This document shows positions 34,781 through 43,175 of a DNA stretch of 64,000 nucleotides, in pieces; positions within the stretch are counted from its first letter, which is position 1, and the number at the start of each line of letters is the position of its first letter. The stretch covers positions 62,001-126,000 of the forward strand of contig NC_017943.1 of the NCBI RefSeq assembly GCF_000306765.2. The letters are read 5' to 3'. Made by a program: the position numbers and the translations under genes. The notes beneath the pieces are model-generated. The model was not told the origin of the DNA. It was given only the letters and a program-made list of their open reading frames with translations, and made no database searches. Origin of the DNA: Haloferax mediterranei ATCC 33500 (GTDB taxonomy: Archaea > Halobacteriota > Halobacteria > Halobacteriales > Haloferacaceae).

Positions 34781-36793
34781 CTAGGTTCTCGGTTCGACAA
34801 TCATCCGCGAGCGCATCTCGAGGTGGAGCGCGCTGCAGAAGTACGTACAGTAGATCCAGTACACACCAGGCTTATCAGCCGTGAACGTGGCTTCGCGGGT
34901 GTCCTGCGGCGCGAGTGCGAGGTGCACGTTGTGCTCGGGAATGGCGAGTCCGTGGACGATGTCTTGGCTTCCTTCAATGTTCGTGGCGGTGAGAGTGACC
35001 TCGTCGCCTTCTTTGACCGTGAAGTCACGGAGTCCGTACTCACTGCGCTTGACCGACGTGTACACCTCGACGGTTTCCTCGTCGATGCGTTCGACGCGCG
35101 AGTTGCTTTCTTTGACGTACTCCTTTTCGCCCTCGTAATCCGCGGCATCCCACGTCTTCGCCGGCTGAATCTTGTCTTTCGCCGCGAAGATTGCGTCGTG
35201 CGGTTCGGGGTACACCGGGTGGTCCGAGACGAGTTCCATTCCACCGGTCTCGTCGTCCTTGTCGTTGCCGATGTAGATGAGCTGGTCGTTGTCGGGGTAG
35301 ATTGGCCCGACCGGGAGGAACCGGTCTTTCGAGAGCTTGTTCAGGACGACGAGCCAGTCGCCGGTCGGCTCGGTCGACATCGCCTGAATCGCCTGAATGT
35401 GACCGGGATTGTAGTGCACGTCTATCTTCCCGAGGATGGCGTCTTCGGACTTCTTCGGCGAGTTAATCGCGGTTTCGATGTCCCACTTGACGACCTGCGA
35501 GTCGATGAACAGTGACGTGTACGCGTGCCCACGACCGTCGTAGGTGGTGTGAAGCGGGCCGAGACCGAGTTTCGGCTGGCCGACGATGGTATCTTTCGGG
35601 TCGGACGCCGTGCCGAGTTTTTCGATGTCGATGATGGACACCGTCGGCGAGAGCTTTCCGGCGACCATCGCGTACTTGCCGTTCGGCTCGACTTCGACAC
35701 AGTGTGGCGACTTGGGTGTCGGGACGTACCGGACAATCGGGTTGTCGCCCTTGTTGAGTGAGCTTTCTTTCGTCCCATCGACGACCGGAATCCCGTTTAC
35801 CTTCTTGTAGTTGCCCGCGTCGACCGCCTTCTGAATCGCCGGCACGTCGAACGCCTTGACGAAGTCGCGGTCGTTCTTCGTCATCTCCTCGATTTCGACA
35901 CCCTCTTCGTCGTTGTAGGCGCTCGAAATCGCCCACCGGCCGTCCTTGTCCGTGTCGAGGATGTCGAGGTTGCCGTCCACTTCGACCTGCCAGAGCACTT
36001 CCATCGAGTCGGGGTCGAGGGCGGTAAACAGCGAGACGTATTTGTCTGGGTTGTTGATGTCTCGTCCGTCGTTCGGCAGTGGCGTCCGGAACTCGCTGTT
36101 CGCAAAGACGTACTCGGTGTCGGGGCTCTGGATACAGCACCCGTGGACCGACTGAACGTTCGGAATGTTGGTAATCGCGTCCGTCTCGAAGTATTTCAGG
36201 TTCACCCGCGCGACCCGGCCGTGAGCCTTGTCGTTCACGAACAGGTACTTCCCGTCGTACTTCCCGTCCGTCTCGGAGAGACTCGGGTGGTGGGAGTCGC
36301 CCCACGTGTAGTCGCCCGCGGATTCGAGCATCTCGGTCGTCTGGTTGTCGAACCCGTAGCCCTTCGCTTGTTCCGGGTTGAACACCGGGATTCGGGTGAG
36401 TTCGCGCATCGACGGCAGTCCGTAGATTCGAATGTCCCCGGAGTGGCCGCCGGACCAGAAGCCGTAGTATTCGTCGTGTTCACCCGGCGGCACGAAGTGG
36501 TCGGGCACGTCGCCGGAGTTCGAATGAGGCGTGGTTGTCCCGCCAGCACCGTCGTTTCCTGCCAGACTGGTGCAGCCAGCAATCGAACCCATGGCACCGA
36601 CCGCCGCGCCCGCTTTCATGAAGTCGCGCCGACTCAATCCGAGTGTCGGGAGTTCGAGCGAGACATCCGTCTCTTCTCCTGCTGTTTCGTCGACCTTCTC
36701 GAGGACCGCGTCGAGTTGTGCTTCGTACTCCGAAAGCGGGTCTTGCTGTGATTCGTTGGATTCGTCGTCCGGCGTGGATGTGTTGTGAGACAT
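34781..36793 (-). CDS. nosZ: Nitrous-oxide reductase NosZ (Tat-exported)
   Basis: A 670-residue enzyme reducing N2O to N2. The C-terminal cupredoxin domain has the CuA site CTYFCSALHLEM (residues about 647-658). The N-terminal seven-bladed propeller carries scattered His ligands of the catalytic copper centre (for example GDSHHPS, VHGCC, PHCVEVEP, GHIQAIQ, EPHDAIF). A Tat signal SRRDFMKAG (Arg55-Arg56) lies behind an unusual 50-residue acidic N-terminus. The hydrophobic stretch ends in IAGCTS (Cys74), a lipobox, so it may be membrane-anchored. It is 1 base from the halocyanin gene. Confidence 0.93.
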   Translation of the reverse strand: MSHNTSTPDDESNESQQDPLSEYEAQLDAVLEKVDETAGEETDVSLELPTLGLSRRDFMKAGAAVGAMGSIAGCTSLAGNDGAGGTTTPHSNSGDVPDHFVPPGEHDEYYGFWSGGHSGDIRIYGLPSMRELTRIPVFNPEQAKGYGFDNQTTEMLESAGDYTWGDSHHPSLSETDGKYDGKYLFVNDKAHGRVARVNLKYFETDAITNIPNVQSVHGCCIQSPDTEYVFANSEFRTPLPNDGRDINNPDKYVSLFTALDPDSMEVLWQVEVDGNLDILDTDKDGRWAISSAYNDEEGVEIEEMTKNDRDFVKAFDVPAIQKAVDAGNYKKVNGIPVVDGTKESSLNKGDNPIVRYVPTPKSPHCVEVEPNGKYAMVAGKLSPTVSIIDIEKLGTASDPKDTIVGQPKLGLGPLHTTYDGRGHAYTSLFIDSQVVKWDIETAINSPKKSEDAILGKIDVHYNPGHIQAIQAMSTEPTGDWLVVLNKLSKDRFLPVGPIYPDNDQLIYIGNDKDDETGGMELVSDHPVYPEPHDAIFAAKDKIQPAKTWDAADYEGEKEYVKESNSRVERIDEETVEVYTSVKRSEYGLRDFTVKEGDEVTLTATNIEGSQDIVHGLAIPEHNVHLALAPQDTREATFTADKPGVYWIYCTYFCSALHLEMRSRMIVEPRT

Positions 36794-37315
36794 TTATACG
36801 ACCTCGATAGTTCCGACCATCCCGTTCATCTCGTGGGGGATGCAGTAGTACTCGTAGGTGCCTTTCGTCTCGAAGGTGTGTTCGTAGGTTTCACCCGCTT
36901 CGAGGTTCCCCTTGTCAGGGTAGGCGTCCTTTGCGGCCTGTTCGGAGTCGAACCCGCCGGTCGCGAAGTACGCTGCACCGTCTGGTATCTTGTCTTCGTA
37001 TGCGGTGACCGAGTGACCGATTGAACTCGTATTATCGAAGGTCACCGTCGTTCCGACGGGAACCTCGATGGTCTTGGGGTCGAATCCGAGTTCTTCGGTC
37101 ATGCCGACGGTATCGGTCTGGGTTGCACCGCCGCTTTCGCCCCCACTGCTCGAATCTTCGGTGGTCGTCGTGCCACCGGACCCGCCGTCATTTTCTGTCT
37201 CGCCTCCACTGTTCGACGCTTGAGAGGAACACCCTGCAAGTGCGATACTCGTCGCCGCGATACCCGCGGCACCGAGCTTCTGCAGTACGTTCCGTCTGGT
37301 ATGTTTCCCTGCCAT
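36794..37315 (-). CDS. Halocyanin (blue copper lipoprotein), probable electron donor to NosZ
   Basis: A 173-residue type I copper protein. An N-terminal basic segment HTRRNVLQKL precedes a hydrophobic stretch ending IALAGCS (Cys29), a Tat lipobox; a Gly/Ser/Thr/Glu linker follows. Copper ligands are His101 (IGHSV), Cys158, His161 and a Met of YYCIPHEMNGM. It opens the nos operon, 1 base ahead of nosZ, so it most likely passes electrons from the respiratory chain to NosZ on the outer face of the membrane. Confidence 0.92.
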   Translation of the reverse strand: MAGKHTRRNVLQKLGAAGIAATSIALAGCSSQASNSGGETENDGGSGGTTTTEDSSSGGESGGATQTDTVGMTEELGFDPKTIEVPVGTTVTFDNTSSIGHSVTAYEDKIPDGAAYFATGGFDSEQAAKDAYPDKGNLEAGETYEHTFETKGTYEYYCIPHEMNGMVGTIEVV

Positions 37316-37788
37316 CGTACAGGCTGGGCTAAGATGCTTTGCGGTATATATCGGAGACAGAGTTCCTAACTCCTGAGAGGAAGACGAACATGTTCGGACT
37401 GCGAACCAAAACCTCGACCATCACCCCTTACGATACGCCTATTACTGTTTTCTGGGCAGTCACCCGTGGCGGCATCTGTGGTAGCGGTCGGTCTGTTCGG
37501 CGTTGATTTCAACTAAACAACAATTATCTCGCCCGGAGAATCGTTCCGAACATCTTCGGCAGAGTACATAGTTCGGTTTCGAGTCACTCCCCCGGTAGAG
37601 ATGAGATGCCTCGTGCTGACTCGATGGGGCGGTATCTGAGAGAACACGACCATGATAACGAATCTGACTTTAGACCGACGTGGTATCGACACACGACAGT
37701 CGATTGCCAGCGGTGAACCAGCGGCCAGATGGACACGTTCCGGGGTGTTCGATGAGGGATGGGTGCTCACCCGGAAGCCGAGTCAACG
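37316..37788. promoter_or_regulatory. nos operon promoter region with GTTCG-N5-CGAAC operator
   Basis: On the minus strand a TATA box (TATATAT, 37345-37351) should start transcription near 37322, a few bases before the halocyanin ATG. About 50 bases upstream of it lies GTTCG-GACTG-CGAAC (37392-37406), which also overlaps CGAACATGTTCG (37385-37396). The same GTTCG-N5-CGAAC repeat is in the nar promoter at 52894-52908. A further imperfect repeat, CCGAA-CATC-TTCGG, is near 37546-37559. The rest of the gap has no gene I can support. Confidence 0.65.
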
Positions 37789-38070
37789 ATGAACGGCCTT
37801 ATCGCGGTGGTCGTCGGGATGAAAACCGCGACGTTGCTGTTGGGTGGTCTCGTAACGTTCGTGACCTTTCGTGCGTACAGACAGCGCGGTACGTCCGCGC
37901 TCCGGTCGTTGTGCCTCGGATTCGCGCTCGTCACGACAGGGTCGTTAGTTGCGGGTATCGTCCATCAACTCATGCCGCTTTCGTACGACCACGCGCTGGT
38001 CGTCGAGAGTTCCCTCACCGTGGCCGGGTTCGCCGTCATCGCCCACTCGCTGTACGCGGACGATACGTGA
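37789..38070 (+). CDS. Small three-helix membrane protein (DUF7521-like)
   Basis: A 93-residue membrane protein (start MNGLIAVVVGMKTATLLLGG; a start ten codons upstream at 37759 is possible). Helices are around VVVGMKTATLLLGGLVTFVTF, LRSLCLGFALVTTGSLVAGIV and VESSLTVAGFAVIAHSLYA. The LSYDHALVVESSLTVAGFAV segment is typical of a group of small haloarchaeal membrane proteins (DUF7521-like, tentative). It lies beside denitrification genes but carries no motif linking it to them. Confidence 0.65.
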   Translation: MNGLIAVVVGMKTATLLLGGLVTFVTFRAYRQRGTSALRSLCLGFALVTTGSLVAGIVHQLMPLSYDHALVVESSLTVAGFAVIAHSLYADDT

Positions 38071-38150
38071 GTCGATGGGCCGAACGTCAGTCGAGAAGAC
38101 CGAACATCATCGGGAAAAGAGACAGCTACGTCGCTAGCAAACACTGAGAT

Positions 38151-38387
38151 ATGGCCCACACTGATTCGGAAGATGCCGTACACACACTCGATGTCAGAGA
38201 CCTCGATGGCGAACCGTTTGGCGAGATTATGGCCGCCGTCGACGGACTGACCGCTGATGAATCGTTCCTGCTCGTCAATAGCTTCGAGCCAGTCCCGCTC
38301 TACGACGTGCTCGAACAACGGGGCTTCGAGTACGAAACGTCCCAGGTCGCGGCCGACGAGTGGCACATCACCATCACTTCTCGGTGA
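38151..38387 (+). CDS. DUF2249 domain protein
   Basis: A 78-residue protein of the DUF2249 family: TLDVRDLDGEPFGEIMAAVD, LLVNSFEPVPLYDVLEQRGF and EWHITI are the usual family segments, with the conserved F-x-P-x-P-L core. These small domains are common in denitrification loci, and another copy forms the C-terminus of the Mrp protein at 41029. The function is thought to relate to metal or sulfur delivery, but this is not established. Confidence 0.85.
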   Translation: MAHTDSEDAVHTLDVRDLDGEPFGEIMAAVDGLTADESFLLVNSFEPVPLYDVLEQRGFEYETSQVAADEWHITITSR

Positions 38388-38449
38388 TGTTGCTTGGAGT
38401 TGGGCAGGGGTGTTGCTTGGAGTTCTGGGCAGGGATGCTGTGACTGGAC

Positions 38450-39676
38450 TCAGTTGGCTCGACGTGACCCGATTTCGACTAACAGGCGCGTAAGCAGATA
38501 TCCGTAGCCGACCGCGCCGACGAGTGCGAGTCCGTTTCCGAGTGTAACGAAACTCGACTGACTGAGAACTCGACCGACAGCCACTGTTCCCAATCCAACC
38601 GCGAGCGTGCCGATTACGATTCGAGCGGTCCGCTCGTTCGCACCGCGGAATCGACCTGCCGTCGGTGGGTAGAACTGGACGGCGAAGCCGACGATGACGA
38701 GGCCGAGAAAACCGAAGAGGTTGAGTTGCAGATGCGTTTGAACCATCCCCAGCGAGAATGGCTGTAACCCGAACAGCGGACCCACCGCGACGGTCACACC
38801 GATTGCGACTCCAAAGACACCACTAACCGTTCCCACTAGGATGCTCCCGGACCCGACTCGCCGCCGGTCCGACCGAAGATAAATGACGAGGTACACTGCT
38901 GTGAAGCCGACGAATGCCACCGCCTCAGCCAGAGCACCCGCGACGAGCACGGAGCGGCTAGTTAATCCGAACGCGATAAGCGCGGGACCGACCGCGCCGG
39001 TGAGGAGGACGATACCTGTCGGAACCTTCGGTGCGGGAACGCCCAAGAACCGCGGTGCGAGTCGAACACCGAGCGTGAAGACGAGAAGCACGACGAATCC
39101 CGCTGCTAAGAGGTGTGTGACTCTGGGCATGTAGCCGTCTGTGAGTCCCGGAAGCGGCGACACACGGGCGAGTAGTTCGTACGAGCCAGCCGCGAGGTAC
39201 GCGAACGAAACCGGAATAAACCGGTTGGCGTACCGGTCGACCCACTCGTGGTCGGACCTGTGCGAACTTGTCCCCGTTTCGCCGCCGAGGAGGGGGTCCC
39301 GAATCGACCACAGAAGCGCGGCGAGGAACGCGACGATGCCCGCACACCAGAGAAGGACCCCAGCCGACTCAACAGTCGATTCCACGGATGCCGGAATGTC
39401 GAGGAGCGAACCTGCCGTTAGGAGTACCGTTCCGGAGACAGATACTGCGAGGTGTGCTGCTGGCACGCGGTCTGTCGCAAGTATGGTCCCGAAGTACGAC
39501 GGGACGAGCAAGTACGCCATGCCGAAGACCACGTGAAAGACGAATCCGAACAGTGCGATTGTGACCTCGACCCGGCGTGAGATGCCGACAAGCGCCCCGA
39601 ATCGCCAGACGACGAGAAACGCGGCGCTGAGGATAATGAATCGACGGGACCAGCGACTTCGCCCTGCCCCCGTCAT
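38450..39676 (-). CDS. Polytopic membrane protein, NnrS-like
   Basis: A 408-residue protein with about 12 hydrophobic segments. Three conserved histidines lie in helices: FHVVFGMAYLLVPSYFG, RVTHLLAAGFVVLLVF and QTHLQLNLFGFLGLVIVGFA. Such helix-borne histidines and the HL..GF....RLAPRF pattern resemble NnrS-type haem/copper membrane proteins of denitrifiers. The ATG at 39676 (MTGAGRSRW) is preferred to a TTG 19 codons upstream. It sits between the nos and nar operons; a role in NO tolerance or denitrification is likely but not proven. Confidence 0.65.
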   Translation of the reverse strand: MTGAGRSRWSRRFIILSAAFLVVWRFGALVGISRRVEVTIALFGFVFHVVFGMAYLLVPSYFGTILATDRVPAAHLAVSVSGTVLLTAGSLLDIPASVESTVESAGVLLWCAGIVAFLAALLWSIRDPLLGGETGTSSHRSDHEWVDRYANRFIPVSFAYLAAGSYELLARVSPLPGLTDGYMPRVTHLLAAGFVVLLVFTLGVRLAPRFLGVPAPKVPTGIVLLTGAVGPALIAFGLTSRSVLVAGALAEAVAFVGFTAVYLVIYLRSDRRRVGSGSILVGTVSGVFGVAIGVTVAVGPLFGLQPFSLGMVQTHLQLNLFGFLGLVIVGFAVQFYPPTAGRFRGANERTARIVIGTLAVGLGTVAVGRVLSQSSFVTLGNGLALVGAVGYGYLLTRLLVEIGSRRAN

Positions 39677-40440
39677 CGCAACCCTCGGCCGGTGAGTCGT
39701 TGGAGAGCTACGCTGCCGGTCCACCAGTCCCAAGACTCGCTATGTTTGCTCTCATCGAACCGCGGTTGCGCCTCGCGCATAGTGTTCGGTTACACTGACT
39801 AGGACGACGGGGCACTAAGCGTTGAGAGCGAACACGTTCGGAATCGTGGGTCCCGTGCTAGAGCCGTTGCTGTGGATTCGAGACACACAAGCAGAAAGAT
39901 GTCCGGGGTGTCGGTCACACGGGATAGTAAATCGATGGCCGTCGATTTCAACCGACCCCGGTTACTCGTTTAACGGGGTAGATGGTAGCCTCAGCGCCGA
40001 ACATATTCACGAGTCGGAGCCAACTCACACTCTCCTCCGCGCTATTCGACGATTCGGCTGCATCCGGCATCTATTCGATGGCGGAGCGAAGCGAGTTTAG
40101 CAGGGGTGTTTACGTTCACCGTCGATTGTCGCAAGTCGACACCGTCGGGCGGCTCTGTCGGCGCGACGGTATCGGCTGGCAGTCTCGAAACGAGCGAGCG
40201 AAGACAGTGGTCGTCAGGACGACGATTACAGTAGTTTTCGAGAGCGCATCCTCGACGACCGCCCGCTTGTTTTGCGACCCGGCGACGGCGACCGGTGTTC
40301 GTCCGGTCGCAGCGTGGGCTTGTTCGACGACCCGTGTGACGAGTGGCCGACCGCCGAGCGTCGCTGCCGCTTTCGGGTCGTCACCGAATCGACTGCTTCG
40401 ACCTCCACGAGGACGACAGCCGTGGTCGCTGGCACCCGAG
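39677..40440. other. Gene-poor stretch with a possible decayed small zinc protein
   Basis: This 760-base stretch has no intact gene I can support. A CGAACACGTTCG palindrome at 39829-39840 lies upstream of the NnrS-like gene and resembles part of the nos operator. On the plus strand around 40212-40400 one frame reads FRERILDDRPLVLRPGDGD then CSSGRSVGLFDDPCDEW. The adjacent frame continues with DCFDLHEDDSRGRWHPSHP. Together they resemble a small CPxCG-type zinc protein broken by a frameshift. This is weak evidence. Confidence 0.3.
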
Positions 40441-41025
40441 TCATCCGTATGATGGGTCGTCGAGCGACATGGACTCTCGCTCGGTGGGGTCTGTCCCCGA
40501 CGCCAGTGTAATGGGTTCGACTCGGGCTACTCCTTTGACCGTCCGCGACCCGTCGATTCCGGGGCCGAGGAATCGCGTGGCGTACTGTTCAACAGCACCG
40601 AGCGACTCGTGGTCGCGGGCGTACGCGACGAGTGAATTTAGTGCCGAGGCAATATCGACACAAACCGTGTAGCCGTCGGTACTCGTCACTCGCAGGTGCG
40701 TCGTCTCCGGCGGCATGCCAGCGCGGTCGAGAAGGTCGGAAAGGGAAACCCCGGTCCATGTTGCGGTGGTTCGGCTGCCAGAGTCGCACACGATGGTATA
40801 CTCAAACTCGACTGTTGGAAACGTCTCGAAATCGCTTCGGGTGAGCGACAGTCGCTCGTCGCCGACGACCGCGATGTCGATTTCGGGGCGGTCGCCCTCG
40901 GCGTTGCCCGCATCTGGATTGTCGGCGTTGCCCGCATCCGGATTGTCGGTGTTGCCCGCATCTGGATTGTCGGCGGTATCGGAACGCGAGTCCGATTCGT
41001 TGCTGGTGCGGTCGGTCATTGCCAT
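40441..41025 (-). CDS. Sulfite-oxidase-type molybdopterin-binding domain protein at the end of the nar operon
   Basis: A 194-residue protein. After a Ser/Asp-rich N-terminus with three DNPDAGNA-like repeats comes a domain with FPTVEFEYTIVCDSGSRTTA, WTGVSLSDLLDRAGMPPETTHL and TSTDGYTVCVDIASAL. This is the Oxidored_molyb (SUOX) fold in short form. Cys in YTIVCDSG could correspond to the molybdenum-binding cysteine, but much of the full SUOX protein is absent. It follows the Mrp gene by 3 bases, so it may help cofactor handling in the nar operon rather than be an oxidase itself. Confidence 0.7.
   Translation of the reverse strand: MAMTDRTSNESDSRSDTADNPDAGNTDNPDAGNADNPDAGNAEGDRPEIDIAVVGDERLSLTRSDFETFPTVEFEYTIVCDSGSRTTATWTGVSLSDLLDRAGMPPETTHLRVTSTDGYTVCVDIASALNSLVAYARDHESLGAVEQYATRFLGPGIDGSRTVKGVARVEPITLASGTDPTERESMSLDDPSYG
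40901..40972 (-). repeat. Three tandem 24-bp repeats in the molybdopterin-domain gene
   Basis: Three adjacent 24-base units (40901-40924, 40925-40948, 40949-40972) differ by only one or two bases. They encode eight-residue repeats of the DNPDAGNA type in the disordered N-terminus. Copy number probably varies between strains by slippage. Confidence 0.85.
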
Positions 41026-41028
41026 TAG

Positions 41029-42342
41029 TTACGGTCTCGTCGCCCTAAGAACCCAGTCGCTCGGCGTCTGGCGCTCGACCTCGAATCCCTCGATGTCTCC
41101 GGGATTTCGGTCGGTTAGTCCACCGAGGAATTCCCTCACTGGCGTCGGGTCGCGGTCGCTGACGAGCGTGAACGTGTCTCCGCTTTCGAGCGACGTGAAC
41201 CGTTCGGCAACGAGTTGTCGACGCGCTTCTGGCGCTGCTCCGCGAATGTCGAGCGCGTTGTCCGGGACAGCGAGGTCCCAAGCTGTTTCCGCCGCATCGA
41301 CGACGGTATCGGCGAGTTGCATCATCTCCGGCGCAACGTCACCGGGCGCTGGCGTCTCTTGGAGCCGTGTCGCAAACGGCAGTTCGGCGAGTACCGGCGC
41401 GTCAAGCGTTTCTTCGTGTTCGCTTCCCGGGAACAGGTCGTGGGTATCGCCGCAGGATGGACAGGAGAACTCGCCCATGTTGACGACCGCACCGAGCACC
41501 GGGACCTCGTTATCCCGGAACAGTTCGATGCTCCTCGCGGTATCTTCGAGACTCGACTGGAATGGGGTCGTCACCACGACGACGCCGTCGACCGAGACCT
41601 CCTGAAGCGTGGTCAAGACGACATCGCCGGTTCCCGGCGGCAAATCGAGGACCAAGGTGTCGTCGGCACGCCACGCAGTGTTCGTGAAGAGTTCCGTCAG
41701 TGCGTCGTGCGCCATCGCACCGCGCCACGCGAGCGGTGCCCCGGTCTCCATCAGGCCGATGCTCATCACGTCGAGGCCCGTCCCCGAGTCAGTCACTTCG
41801 ATGGGGAGTGGGTTTCCCTCCCCGTCCGAGTGGACTGGTCCGGTCGCATCGAGAAGCGATGGCACGTTCGGCCCGTGAATGTCGGCATCGAACAGTCCGG
41901 TCGACCGGCCGGCCGCGAGCGCACAGGCGAGACCAGTCGAAATAGTAGACTTTCCGACGCCACCTTTCGCGCTTGCGACGGCGATGATGGTGTCGAATCC
42001 GGAAACACCGCCGGTGCCGCCCTCCGAGGAGGGTGCGACGGGTTCGACGTGGGCGCTCTCGACGCCGGGCACGTCGCGAACTGCCCTGACGATTGCCTGC
42101 ATGATTCCCGTCGCGTTCGAGTCACCGAATTCGGTGACCGCAGCTTCGACGGTCACGCGCTTGCCCTCGATGTCGAGTGACTCAATGAGTCCGGCCTCGA
42201 AGACGTTGACGCCGGCATTGGGGTCTCTCACCGCTTGCAACGCGGATTCGACTCGGTCTTGCAGTGTCGTCTCCTGCTCGTTCGTAGAGGTGTCGGCATC
42301 CGAATCGCTCGATTTGGGATTTGGTAGTGGGTTCTCAGTCAT
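41029..42342 (-). CDS. Mrp/ApbC-type Fe-S carrier ATPase fused to DUF2249
   Basis: A 437-residue protein with three parts. Residues about 27-103 form a DUF59 (MIP18-like) domain. Residues 115-360 are the Mrp/NBP35 ATPase with P-loop ASAKGGVGKST (124-134), LFDADIHGPNVPSLL and the cluster-binding FSCPSCGDTHDLF. The last ~70 residues resemble DUF2249 (LDIRGAAPEARRQLVAERF and FTLVSDRDPTP). Start is the ATG at 42342 (MTENPLPNPK); the longer frame is a shadow of the HEAT gene. In the nar operon it probably loads Fe-S clusters onto NarG/NarH or the Rieske protein. Confidence 0.88.
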   Translation of the reverse strand: MTENPLPNPKSSDSDADTSTNEQETTLQDRVESALQAVRDPNAGVNVFEAGLIESLDIEGKRVTVEAAVTEFGDSNATGIMQAIVRAVRDVPGVESAHVEPVAPSSEGGTGGVSGFDTIIAVASAKGGVGKSTISTGLACALAAGRSTGLFDADIHGPNVPSLLDATGPVHSDGEGNPLPIEVTDSGTGLDVMSIGLMETGAPLAWRGAMAHDALTELFTNTAWRADDTLVLDLPPGTGDVVLTTLQEVSVDGVVVVTTPFQSSLEDTARSIELFRDNEVPVLGAVVNMGEFSCPSCGDTHDLFPGSEHEETLDAPVLAELPFATRLQETPAPGDVAPEMMQLADTVVDAAETAWDLAVPDNALDIRGAAPEARRQLVAERFTSLESGDTFTLVSDRDPTPVREFLGGLTDRNPGDIEGFEVERQTPSDWVLRATRP

Positions 42343-42344
42343 AC

Positions 42345-43175
42345 TCAGAGGTTCGGAGTTCGATTGAGGTCGTCCTCTCCGGGAAGCGTGCGGTCGGTTT
42401 CGTCGAGCACGCCGGTAAACTGCCGGCGAAAGCTTCCTGCATCGACTTCGCGTGCGCGGATAGCGGTCTCTCGGACGATACTGCTCTCGTCGTCGGTCAG
42501 TTCCACCAGCGTCTCGTCGGCTTGTTCGTGGTCGATGCCGCCGAGTAGATGCGCGACCCACTCCCGGACCCGCTCGCTCGGGTCGTCTGCCGCCCCGACG
42601 AGCACGGAGAGCGTGTCTTCCCCGCGGAGTTTGAACAGCGAGACGATGGCGTTTCGGCGAACGGCGTGATGTTCGTCGTCCAGCGCGCTCGCGATTACGT
42701 CTTCGTGTTCGTCTCGGTCTAGTCGGTCCAGTGCGACGACGGCCTCCGCCCGAACCCACGGTTCTGGGTCGTCGGTCAGCGTTCGCGCCGTCTGGGCCGC
42801 AAGTGAGCCACCGTGTTTGGCAAGCGCCTCGACGGAGAACTGTCGGACTTCGGCGTCGTCGTCGGTCGTCGCGGCGCTGCGCAGCGCGCGGACGATTCGT
42901 TCGTCTTGCTCCCGTTCTGCGAGTGCAAGTGCGGCGCGACGGCGCTCGATAACGTCGTCGCCGGCGAGCGAGGCGAGCAGGTCGGAAACGGCGTCGTTTT
43001 CGACTGGTTCAGTGTCACTGGCACCGAGTTCTGCGAGCGACGCTTCGCCGATGGTCACGTCGCGGTCGACTTCGATGTCTTCGAAGCCCGCAGGCTCTGT
43101 TCCGAACCCCGGACTCCGCTCGGGGTGTAGTTGCGGGTCCGGCGGTCCGTCAGTCGCCTCTTCTTCGTCTCTCAT
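42345..43175 (-). CDS. HEAT-repeat protein of the nar operon
   Basis: A 276-residue acidic protein. From residue ~60 it is made of helical HEAT/PBS-lyase repeats (DDVIERRRAALALAEREQD, DAEVRQFSVEALAKHGGS, EPWVRAEAVVALDRLDRDE, HHAVRRNAIVSLFKLRGED, SERVREWVAHLLGGID). Such repeats make protein-protein scaffolds. It overlaps the next membrane gene by 4 bases and lies 2 bases from the Mrp gene. An assembly role for nitrate reductase is inferred from position only. Confidence 0.8.
   Translation of the reverse strand: MRDEEEATDGPPDPQLHPERSPGFGTEPAGFEDIEVDRDVTIGEASLAELGASDTEPVENDAVSDLLASLAGDDVIERRRAALALAEREQDERIVRALRSAATTDDDAEVRQFSVEALAKHGGSLAAQTARTLTDDPEPWVRAEAVVALDRLDRDEHEDVIASALDDEHHAVRRNAIVSLFKLRGEDTLSVLVGAADDPSERVREWVAHLLGGIDHEQADETLVELTDDESSIVRETAIRAREVDAGSFRRQFTGVLDETDRTLPGEDDLNRTPNL

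Noticed and set aside
39982..40452. 156-codon plus-strand frame
   Set aside because: Low-complexity Ser/Thr/Arg/Pro composition typical of non-coding frames in GC-rich DNA; the competing frames look more protein-like.
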